A stretch of 12,681 bases of DNA from Candidatus Uhrbacteria bacterium (lineage in GTDB: Bacteria; Patescibacteriota; Patescibacteriia; UBA9934; UBA9568): the NCBI GenBank assembly GCA_003497135.1, contig DNKR01000037.1, positions 10,212 through 22,892 of the forward strand, written 5' to 3'. This document shows, in pieces, positions 7,070-12,681 of the stretch; the first letter of the stretch is position 1; the number at the start of each line of letters is the position of its first letter. The notes beneath the pieces are model-generated. The model did no database searches, was not told the DNA's origin, and saw nothing but the letters and a program-made list of their open reading frames with translations. A program made the position numbers and the translations under genes.

Positions 7070-8266
7070 TTATCCGATTTGTCCCAAAAAATTATAAATC
7101 GGCGAAATTACAGCAAGCGCTATTCCCAGAACAATAACGCCTATGAATATAAGCAGAACCGGTTCAATTATTACTGAAAGATTTTTTAGCGTGGTATCCA
7201 GCTCTGTTTCGTAATATTCGGATATGTATCCGAGCATTTCCTCAAGCCGGCCTGTTTCCTCGCCGATTTGAATCATCTGCGAAACAAACGGCGGGAACAA
7301 GTGCGGATTTTGCGCAAGCATTTCCGCGAACGGTTCGCCAGCCTCAACATGATCGTGAACTTTTTTGATTGCTATTTTATATATTTCATTGCTTATGACT
7401 TCTTGTGTAATCAACAGCGACTTGTCAATCGGGATTGATCCTTCTAAAAGCGATGAGAGTGCGTTTGTAAAACGCGAAATGTTCACATCAAAAGCGATTG
7501 TTTTAACAACCGGAATGCGCAAATAAAGCGCGTGCGCGAATTTTTTTGTTGCTTTTGATTTTATAAATACAAAAACCAACGCAACAAACAATATTATGAA
7601 AACAATAAACAAGCCGATATGGCCTGTTATAAACGCGACTGTAAAAAGCAGAATGCGTGTAATTAGCGGGAGCTCAAAATTAAAAGCGGCAAACAGGCCT
7701 GAAAGGCGCGGAAAAACGAACAGCGCAATAAGCAGTCCAAGTCCGCCGGTTAAAGTGAGCACAATCGCCGGATAAATCATCGCGCTTAAAGCTTTTTGCT
7801 TGATTTCGTGGTCTTTGCTAAAACGAATCGCCAACTGCGCCAAGTTCGCTTCCAAATTTCCGCTTTCTTCGCCGGCGCGAACCAAATTCGTAAAATATTC
7901 ATTGAACTCTTTTGGAAACGCGGCAAGAGCGTCTGCCAGCTTTTTGCCGCTTTCTACGTCTTTTCTGATTTCTGAAATAATAATTTTCATGCGTCCGCGC
8001 GCCTGCGTTTCCAAAATTTCAAGAGCGCGGCTTATGTTCACGCCCGCTTTAAGCATGACAGATAAGTGCTTTGTGAAAATTATTTTTTGTACGGCTGTTA
8101 CTCCGCCAAAAATATATAAATGCCTTCCTGCGCGCTCAAAAAGAAGCGAGGTTATTTCCAGCCCCTTGCCGCGCAATGAACGCATTGCTTCGGAACGATT
8201 CCTTGCGTCAACAACCCCGCGTGTTTTGCGGCCGGCTTTTGACAGAGCGGTAAATGTAAATTTCAT
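7070..8266 (-). CDS. pilC: Type IV pilus inner-membrane platform protein PilC (GspF family)
   Basis: The 398-residue length is normal for PilC/GspF. Two homologous GspF cytoplasmic domains lie at about 65-188 and 263-385. Each carries the family pattern: a helix with LxxGxxIxxAL (ML-KAGVNISRALEIL at 71-85; LLEGSIPIDKSLLI at 273-286) and then a G-E-E-(S/T)-G motif (132-136; 335-339). Membrane segments are predicted at about 163-188, 203-235 and 365-392. The last, with IIEPVLLIFIGVIVLGIALA, is the classic GspF C-terminal helix. The N-terminal FTALSKAGRKTRGVVDA is the usual small beta domain. PilC couples PilB rotation or conformational cycling to pilin extraction from the membrane. The start codon lies 9 nt after the pilB stop, without a Shine-Dalgarno. 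Cytoplasmic face of the inner membrane. Confidence 0.95.
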   Translation of the reverse strand: MKFTFTALSKAGRKTRGVVDARNRSEAMRSLRGKGLEITSLLFERAGRHLYIFGGVTAVQKIIFTKHLSVMLKAGVNISRALEILETQARGRMKIIISEIRKDVESGKKLADALAAFPKEFNEYFTNLVRAGEESGNLEANLAQLAIRFSKDHEIKQKALSAMIYPAIVLTLTGGLGLLIALFVFPRLSGLFAAFNFELPLITRILLFTVAFITGHIGLFIVFIILFVALVFVFIKSKATKKFAHALYLRIPVVKTIAFDVNISRFTNALSSLLEGSIPIDKSLLITQEVISNEIYKIAIKKVHDHVEAGEPFAEMLAQNPHLFPPFVSQMIQIGEETGRLEEMLGYISEYYETELDTTLKNLSVIIEPVLLIFIGVIVLGIALAVISPIYNFLGQIG

Positions 8267-8275
8267 AAAAATTTA

Positions 8276-9958
8276 TTAGCGAATAACGCGCAAAACTTCT
8301 TCTATTGTGGTTACGCCCTGAAGGGCCTTGCGGATGCCGTCTTCAAACATTGTTGTCATGCCTTCTTTTATTGCCTGTTGTTCAATTTCTGATGCTGTCG
8401 CTTGTTTTGTTACAAGAGAACGGATATTGTCTGTCATTTCTATTACTTCAAAAATTCCTGATCTTCCTGAATATCCTGACATGTTGCATACGGGACAACC
8501 CTTTCCGCGATACATTTGCACTCGCTTGCGCTTGCCAAAATATTTTTCCGCCAAACTTTTTGGAATTGAAGTCAAAATAGCGCTCGCCTCAAGTTCATAG
8601 CTCAAAATACAGCTTCGACAGATCATGCGCACAAGGCGTTGCGCGATTATCACATTAATAGATGAGGCGATTAAAAACGGTTCAATGTCCATGTCGGTCA
8701 AACGCGGAAGGGTTGTTGCCGCATTGTTCGTGTGCAAAGTGGAAAGAACCAAGTGCCCTGTCATTGCCGCGTTAACGGCTATGCCCGCTGTTTCGTTGTC
8801 GCGAATTTCCCCGACCATGATTATATCCGGGTCCTGACGCACGATTGACCTAAGCCCTCGCGCGAATGTAAGCTCTGTTTTTGAGTTAACTTGAATTTGA
8901 TTCACGCCCTCGATGTCGTATTCAACAGGGTCTTCAATTGTCTGAATGTTTACATCGGGCTTGTTCAAAATTCGAAGCACGCCGTACATTGTTGTTGTTT
9001 TTCCGCTGCCTGTCGGCCCTGTTGCCAAAAGCATTCCGTATGATTTTTTTGCAGCTCGTTTAACTTTTTCCAGATCCTCCCCCGTAAACCCTAGGCGCTC
9101 AAGCGTAAGCGACCGGCCGAACGATGCAAGCAAGCGCATTACGACTTTTTCTCCATCAACAATCGGCACTATTGAAACGCGTATGTCAACGGTTTCGCTG
9201 TCCAAACGCTTGCGCATTTTTCCGTCCTGCGCAGCATAGTGCTCATCAGTGCGAAGCCGCGACAGAATTTTTACGCGAGACACCAAAAGCTCGCCCATTT
9301 GCTTTGGCAGATTAATAACATCGTGCATAACACCGTCAATGCGATACCTAACCGCTATCGTCTGCTCTCTTGGTTCAATATGTATGTCTGATGCTGCGCT
9401 GTCGTACGCATAATCCAAAACAAGATCAAGAATTTCTACTGAAATTTCTTCATCGCCTTCTAAATTGCCGCTTTCAGCCATTGATTCGTACTTTTCAACA
9501 AGCGAGCGAAGCTTTTGAATTATTGTTTTGCCGTAAACGCGAAGCGCCTCCTGCAGCATGCGCGGGGTCGTGTATGCAACAGCAAGCTCATCGCCGGTGC
9601 GCTTGCCAAGCCAGTCAACCATTTCAAGATTCTTTGGGTTGACCATTGCGACCTTCCGCGTTTTGTCTTTCCATCCATACGCAAAAACCCCCTGCGACCG
9701 CGCGACTATTTCCGGAATGTCAGTAATTGCTTTAATGTCTATGTCCTCTTTTGTTAAATCAACAAACGGAACGCCATAATTATCAGCAACAAGCCGGCCG
9801 GCCTGGTCGTCTGTTATAACTCCAAGATCGGCAATAGCGGATTCTATTGCAATGTCGCGCTCCTTTGCGTCTTCAAGCGCTTTTTTTATGTCTTCCTTTA
9901 CAAGCAAGCCGGAAGCGACAAATATTTCATTTAATTTTTTTTCTGAAAGCGCGGACAT
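8276..9958 (-). CDS. pilB: Type IV pilus assembly ATPase PilB (GspE family)
   Basis: The 560-residue length fits PilB/GspE. Residues 1-145 form an MshEN-like N-terminal domain; its RLGxxL-type c-di-GMP motifs are poorly kept (KLNEIF at 8-13). The secretion ATPase domain shows ASDIHIEPRE (189-198), Walker A GPTGSGKT (314-321), Asp box IEDPVEY (341-347), Walker B DIIMVGEIRD (378-387) and His box GHLVLSTLHT (401-410). The Zn-binding tetracysteine is complete (Cys447, Cys450, Cys488, Cys491), which separates PilB/GspE from the retraction ATPase PilT. The hexamer powers pilus extension at PilC. The gene starts 3 nt after the receiver-domain stop (TAGAACATG) and precedes pilC by 9 nt. All catalytic motifs are intact. 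Confidence 0.96.
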   Translation of the reverse strand: MSALSEKKLNEIFVASGLLVKEDIKKALEDAKERDIAIESAIADLGVITDDQAGRLVADNYGVPFVDLTKEDIDIKAITDIPEIVARSQGVFAYGWKDKTRKVAMVNPKNLEMVDWLGKRTGDELAVAYTTPRMLQEALRVYGKTIIQKLRSLVEKYESMAESGNLEGDEEISVEILDLVLDYAYDSAASDIHIEPREQTIAVRYRIDGVMHDVINLPKQMGELLVSRVKILSRLRTDEHYAAQDGKMRKRLDSETVDIRVSIVPIVDGEKVVMRLLASFGRSLTLERLGFTGEDLEKVKRAAKKSYGMLLATGPTGSGKTTTMYGVLRILNKPDVNIQTIEDPVEYDIEGVNQIQVNSKTELTFARGLRSIVRQDPDIIMVGEIRDNETAGIAVNAAMTGHLVLSTLHTNNAATTLPRLTDMDIEPFLIASSINVIIAQRLVRMICRSCILSYELEASAILTSIPKSLAEKYFGKRKRVQMYRGKGCPVCNMSGYSGRSGIFEVIEMTDNIRSLVTKQATASEIEQQAIKEGMTTMFEDGIRKALQGVTTIEEVLRVIR

Positions 9959-9961
9959 GTT

Positions 9962-10336
9962 CTAAAGGTGCTTAATAATATTTTCTACGATTTTTGTAAG
10001 CGAATAATCCGCTTTTACAAGATAATCTTTAACCCCGAGTTTTTTGAGGCGCTCGACATCTTCTTGCTGTCCAAGATTTGAAAGCACAACTACCGGAAGC
10101 GACTTTAACCCTGCGATTGCACGGATTTCCTCTAGCGCTTCTGATCCGCTTTTTTTTGGCAATATCAAATCCAACAGTATAAGATCGGGTTTAATCGCCT
10201 TTGCTTTTTCTACCGCCTCAACGCCATCAACCGCCTTTTCAACTTTTATACCTTCTTTTTCAAGCCGTTGCGCAAGAACCTTGCTTAAAAAAGCATCATC
10301 CTCAACCAGCAAAACAGTTTTTCCTTTTGTTGCCAT
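9962..10336 (-). CDS. Single-domain CheY-like response regulator
   Basis: This 124-residue protein is a lone receiver domain with no output domain. It has the acidic pocket Glu12-Asp13 (LVEDD), phosphoacceptor Asp56 (LILLDLILP), Ser86 in VVVLSNLG in the Thr/Ser switch position and Lys108 in YLVKAD, so it should be phosphorylatable. It is the first gene of the pilus operon, about 20 nt downstream of the predicted start of transcription, and pilB follows after 3 nt. No histidine kinase is in the window. The position suggests it controls PilB or pilus output by protein contact, as CheY-type proteins such as PilG/PilH do in twitching systems; that is inference. It could also serve an unrelated pathway and merely be co-transcribed. 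Confidence 0.92.
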   Translation of the reverse strand: MATKGKTVLLVEDDAFLSKVLAQRLEKEGIKVEKAVDGVEAVEKAKAIKPDLILLDLILPKKSGSEALEEIRAIAGLKSLPVVVLSNLGQQEDVERLKKLGVKDYLVKADYSLTKIVENIIKHL

Positions 10337-10363
10337 AGTTATTGATACTTATCTTCGCGTGTA

Positions 10364-10392
10364 ATTTTACCACAATATTCGACTATTGCCAA
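10364..10392 (-). promoter_or_regulatory. Sigma70-type promoter of the pilus operon
   Basis: On the minus strand TTGGCA (10387-10392, 5 of 6 to consensus) and TAAAAT (10364-10369, 5 of 6) are spaced by exactly 17 nt. TG at the extended -10 position gives TGGTAAAAT. Transcription should start near 10357, leaving a leader of about 20 nt before the receiver ATG at 10336. No strong Shine-Dalgarno is present in that leader; the purine run GAAGATAAG is the only candidate. No other sites of comparable quality were seen in the 250-nt divergent region on this strand. Confidence 0.72.
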
Positions 10393-10438
10393 AAACCAAT
10401 ACTTATGATAAAGTCATTTCACATCGAATTACAATTAA

Positions 10439-10467
10439 TTACCGTTCTGGAAGTTTACGAATAAAAT
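10439..10467 (+). promoter_or_regulatory. Weak candidate promoter for rny in the divergent intergenic region
   Basis: The region 10337-10586 contains no gene. On the plus strand TTACCG and TAAAAT are 17 nt apart (10439-10444, 10462-10467), but the -35 matches only 3 of 6. A perfect TTGACA occurs at 10489-10494, but its nearest -10-like hexamer TACAAT (10508-10513) is only 13 nt away, too short for normal sigma70 use. TATGAT at 10404-10409 lacks a good -35. One of these presumably serves rny, and the sequence does not decide which. The leader would be about 70-180 nt. Confidence 0.28.
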
Positions 10468-10575
10468 ACAGACGATTTCTTCACTATGTTGACATCATTC
10501 TACGGAATACAATCAACATTCATCTTAAGAAAGCTTAGATAAAGCGTCTTTTTTCAGTTTTGTAAACATCCGAAC

Positions 10576-10580
10576 GGGAG
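10576..10580 (+). promoter_or_regulatory. Shine-Dalgarno of rny
   Basis: GGGAG lies 6 nt before the ATG at 10587, an ordinary position for a ribosome binding site. It fixes the rny start and is the only convincing Shine-Dalgarno in the window; the pilus operon genes have none. Confidence 0.75.
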
Positions 10581-10586
10581 ATAACT

Positions 10587-12119
10587 ATGAACACACTCCC
10601 AATTATTTTGTCTGCGCTTGGAGGTCTTTTGATTGGGCTTGGAATCGGATACATAATCCGAAAAACCCTTGCCAAAAACAAGATCGGCTCAGCGGAAGTC
10701 AGAGCGGAAAAACTTATTCAGGAAACAAAGAATAAGCAACAAGAGATGCTTATTGAGGCAAAAGAAAAAGCGTTTGCCACAATAGAAGAAGCAAAAAAAG
10801 ATGAAACAACCAGAAGAAAAGAAATTCAAGAATCGCAAAAGCGCCTTGAAAACAGAGAATCGCTTTATGACCAAAAGCTTTTGGAGTTCCAAGAAAGGCA
10901 GGAAAAACTGGAAGAAGTCAAAAAAATCCTTGTACAAGAAAAGGACTCCATCAAACAATTAAAAGAACAGGCGATTTCAAAACTTCAAGAAGTCGCAGGC
11001 CTTTCGCGCGAACAAGCGGAACAACGGCTCATGGATGAAATTGAAGAAAGCGCAAAAGACGCGCTGTTCAGCCGCGTGCGTAAACTTCAGCAAAAAAGCG
11101 AGGAAGAGCTTAAAAACGAAGCAAACAAAATCCTTTCTCTTGCCATAACAAGAATGGCCGCATCGCATGTTGTTGAAACAACAACAACAAATGTGGAACT
11201 TCCGAGCGATGAAATGAAAGGGCGTATTATCGGCAAAGAAGGCAGAAACATCAAAGCATTGGAACTTTTGACCGGCTGTGAAATAGTTGTTGACGAAACG
11301 CCTGAAATGATTCTTATTTCAGGATTCAGCCCGATACGAAGACAAATAGCAAAAATGGCGCTTGAAGAACTTATTAAAGATGGAAGAATACACCCGGCGA
11401 AAATAGAAGAATCAGTTACGAACGCGAAAAAGAATCTTGCAATGGAAATAAAAAAAGCAGGAGAAGAAGCGCTTTACGAAGTCGGAATTCCTGTTTCTTC
11501 AATTGATCCGAAATTGGTTGCGATTCTGGGACGAATGAAATTCCGTTCAAGCTACGGGCAAAATGCCCTGCAGCACTCGCTTGAAGTCGCACACATAGCA
11601 ACAATGCTTGCAGAAGAACTTGGCGCTGATGTTAATGTCTGCAAAAAAGGCGGACTGTTTCATGATATTGGAAAGTCGGTTGACCATGACATGCAAGGCG
11701 CACACCCTGAAATCGGTTACAATATAATGAAAAAATTCGGTTTCCCGGAAGAAGTCGCTTACCAATCAATTGCGCATCACGAGGATTCCCCGCGCACAAT
11801 CGAGGGTGTGATAGTTAAGGCGGCGGATGCCATTAGCGGAGCCCGCCCGGGAGCCAGAAAAAACACACTTGAACAGTACATTCAGCGCCTGGAAGAACTG
11901 GAAAAAACAGCTGCAAGCTTTGAAGGCATAGAAAAGGTCTATGCAATTCAGGCAGGGCGAGAAGTTCGTGTGTTCGTACAGCCGCAGGCGATTGATGATA
12001 TGGCTGCATATGAATTAGCCAAAAATATAGCTAAGAAAATAGAAGGCGAACTGTCTTATCCTGGCGAAGTTAAGGTTACTGTAATTCGCGAAACCCGCGT
12101 TGTTGAATACGCAAGATAA
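10587..12119 (+). CDS. rny: Ribonuclease Y
   Basis: The 510-residue protein has the full RNase Y layout. A membrane anchor lies at about 4-24, followed by a long charged coiled coil at about 35-185. The KH RNA-binding domain has its GxxG loop as GKEG (216-219) in GRIIGKEGRN. The HD phosphohydrolase domain spans about 325-420, with His330, His359-Asp360 (LFHDIGK), His397-His398 and Asp414 (KAADAISGARPG) as metal-site residues. The C-terminal domain ends VTVIRETRVVEYAR, the usual family end. RNase Y is an endoribonuclease that starts mRNA decay at the inner face of the membrane. The start is supported by GGGAG 6 nt upstream. It is divergent from the pilus operon and followed after 71 nt by the HU gene, which has its own promoter candidate. 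No terminator is evident after rny, so some read-through into the HU gene is possible. No truncation is seen. Confidence 0.97.
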   Translation: MNTLPIILSALGGLLIGLGIGYIIRKTLAKNKIGSAEVRAEKLIQETKNKQQEMLIEAKEKAFATIEEAKKDETTRRKEIQESQKRLENRESLYDQKLLEFQERQEKLEEVKKILVQEKDSIKQLKEQAISKLQEVAGLSREQAEQRLMDEIEESAKDALFSRVRKLQQKSEEELKNEANKILSLAITRMAASHVVETTTTNVELPSDEMKGRIIGKEGRNIKALELLTGCEIVVDETPEMILISGFSPIRRQIAKMALEELIKDGRIHPAKIEESVTNAKKNLAMEIKKAGEEALYEVGIPVSSIDPKLVAILGRMKFRSSYGQNALQHSLEVAHIATMLAEELGADVNVCKKGGLFHDIGKSVDHDMQGAHPEIGYNIMKKFGFPEEVAYQSIAHHEDSPRTIEGVIVKAADAISGARPGARKNTLEQYIQRLEELEKTAASFEGIEKVYAIQAGREVRVFVQPQAIDDMAAYELAKNIAKKIEGELSYPGEVKVTVIRETRVVEYAR

Positions 12120-12132
12120 TAACAACCGCACC

Positions 12133-12161
12133 TTGCGCGATTTTCAAAACTTCGCTATACT
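12133..12161 (+). promoter_or_regulatory. Candidate promoter of the HU gene
   Basis: TATACT (12156-12161, 5 of 6 to consensus) is preceded at 17 nt by TTGCGC (12133-12138, 3 of 6). Transcription would begin near 12168, giving a leader of about 23 nt before the ATG at 12191. It lies in the 71-nt gap after rny. No Shine-Dalgarno is visible in the leader. Confidence 0.55.
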
Positions 12162-12190
12162 TAGACATAATCATTCATTAACAGCTTAAT

Positions 12191-12550
12191 ATGAACAAGG
12201 CAGAACTTGCCAACAACATTGCAGAACGGCTTAATTTATCCAAAAAGCTTGCAGAGGACATGCTAGAAACATTTGAGGAGCTCGTAACAAAAGCTCTTCT
12301 TGCAAACGAAGAGGTCACGCTCGCAGGGTTTGGAACATTTTCAGCACGAGAGCGAGCGGGGCGCATGGGCGTTAATCCGCAAAAGCCAACAGAAAAAATT
12401 CAAATCCCTTCAGTAATAGTGCCAAAATTCAAAGCTGGAAAAGCGCTAAAAGACGCGCTAAAAGGCAAACGCGGTGGCGCACAAAGCGCACCAGCACCTG
12501 CTTCAGCGCCAGCGCCAGTACAACCACAACCAGAAGCGCCAAGCGTGTAA
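12191..12550 (+). CDS. hup: HU-family nucleoid DNA-binding protein with Ala/Pro-rich tail
   Basis: Residues 1-92 form a normal HU/IHF domain: MNKAELANNIAERL at the start, VTLAGFGTFSARER (42-55), the beta arm with Pro63 in GVNPQ (the residue that wedges into DNA), and IPSVIVPKFKAGKALKDALK (72-91) at the end. Residues 96-119 add an Ala/Pro/Ser/Gln tail without lysine, unlike the Lys-rich PAKKA tails of some HU proteins. Total length is 119 against about 90-95 for plain HU. The protein should bind and bend DNA as a dimer and compact the chromosome. It lies 71 nt after rny with its own promoter candidate, and a strong hairpin follows 34 nt after the stop. HU versus IHF subunit cannot be settled from sequence alone; HU is favoured as the general type. 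Confidence 0.93.
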   Translation: MNKAELANNIAERLNLSKKLAEDMLETFEELVTKALLANEEVTLAGFGTFSARERAGRMGVNPQKPTEKIQIPSVIVPKFKAGKALKDALKGKRGGAQSAPAPASAPAPVQPQPEAPSV

Positions 12551-12584
12551 GCAAAATTCAGAAATAAACAATATATTCGTCTAA

Positions 12585-12615
12585 AATAGCGTGGGGTACA
12601 AAACCCCACGCTATT
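12585..12615 (+). terminator. Strong hairpin after the HU gene, terminator or palindromic repeat
   Basis: Arms 12585-12597 and 12603-12615 are a perfect 13-bp inverted repeat around a 5-nt loop (ACAAA), with a GC-rich middle. It begins 34 nt after the HU stop codon, where a terminator is expected. The downstream tract is only GTTAATAT, so the U-run is weak. Its core GTGGGGT-N5-ACCCCAC (12591-12609) recurs at 12662-12680, so it may be a dispersed repeat that also ends transcription. Confidence 0.55.
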
Positions 12616-12660
12616 GTTAATATACACATGCCATATGGGGCGGGGCGGCGCGCCTAATAG
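12616..12660. other. Non-coding GC-rich spacer between the two palindromes
   Basis: The spacer starts AT-rich and then turns abruptly to a G-rich patch with two G4 runs (12637-12640, 12642-12645), followed by the palindrome GGCGCGCC (12647-12654). The composition differs sharply from the surrounding AT-rich DNA. No reading frame, promoter or RNA gene is recognised in it. Confidence 0.5.
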
Positions 12661-12681
12661 GGTGGGGTTTCATACCCCACC
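12661..12681. repeat. Second palindromic repeat copy at the window edge
   Basis: GGTGGGGT (12661-12668) and ACCCCACC (12674-12681) pair perfectly around the loop TTCAT. The 19-nt core at 12662-12680 has the same arms as the core at 12591-12609 and the same loop length, but a different loop sequence. The stem may continue past the end of the window. Confidence 0.7.

Noticed and set aside
10044..10364. Plus-strand open frame of 106 codons opposite the receiver gene
   Set aside because: It is antisense to a receiver domain with all catalytic residues, and its Ser-rich product shows no family features.
10489..10513. TTGACA with TACAAT as the rny promoter
   Set aside because: Both hexamers are good but the spacer is 13 nt, well short of the 16-18 nt normally needed. 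No suitable -10 occurs at the right distance.
12134..12154. Possible terminator hairpin after rny (GCGATTTT / AAAA-CT-TCGC)
   Set aside because: It has a one-base loop and a bulge, is AT-rich, and is not followed by a T run. It also overlaps the HU promoter candidate.

Overview
The window looks like chromosomal DNA of a Patescibacteria (CPR) bacterium, most likely Parcubacteria-like. This rests on family resemblance and was not tested by a search. The signs are: short-leader pilins with an ARRLKQARDA-type helix after the hydrophobic segment, a PilM-like protein continuing into a baseplate-J-like domain, almost no Shine-Dalgarno sequences, 1-4 nt gene spacing, and modest AT richness. TGA is used as a stop codon (ends of the genes at 3119 and 2716), so this is not a TGA-glycine lineage such as Gracilibacteria or SR1.

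About 80% of the window (42-10392) is one minus-strand type IV pilus operon that appears complete from promoter to terminator. It starts at a good sigma70-type promoter (10364-10392). In transcription order it encodes an orphan CheY-like receiver, the assembly ATPase PilB, the platform protein PilC, a GspH/FimU-type minor pilin, a 973-residue minor pilin carrying about 14 LVIVD beta-propeller repeats, a PulJ/PilW-type minor pilin, a PilX/GspK-like minor pilin without Glu5, a PilM-like protein fused to a membrane anchor and an extracytoplasmic region, and a PulG/PilA-like pilin. It ends in an intrinsic terminator (42-82). A second promoter-like site (685-713), with the same TGGTAAAAT extended -10 as the operon promoter, sits just before the last pilin gene and could raise its expression.

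The layout suggests a simplified pilus machine. PilB powers assembly on PilC. The PilM fusion could replace separate PilM, PilN and PilO. The four minor pilins follow the fimU-pilV-pilW-pilX order of Pseudomonas, with the beta-propeller (carried by separate PilY1 there) fused to the PilV-position pilin, giving a candidate tip adhesin. PilT, PilD, PilQ and separate PilN/PilO genes are not in the window.

The divergent plus-strand side holds rny (RNase Y; 10587-12119), with the clearest Shine-Dalgarno in the window, and a HU-family DNA-binding protein (12191-12550) with its own promoter and an Ala/Pro-rich tail. The right edge (12585-12681) is non-coding. It carries two hairpins sharing a GTGGGGT-N5-ACCCCAC core, separated by a G-rich patch, possibly a dispersed palindromic repeat family. 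The longest gene-free stretch is the 250-nt divergent intergenic region (10337-10586). No tRNA, rRNA, CRISPR or insertion sequence was seen.
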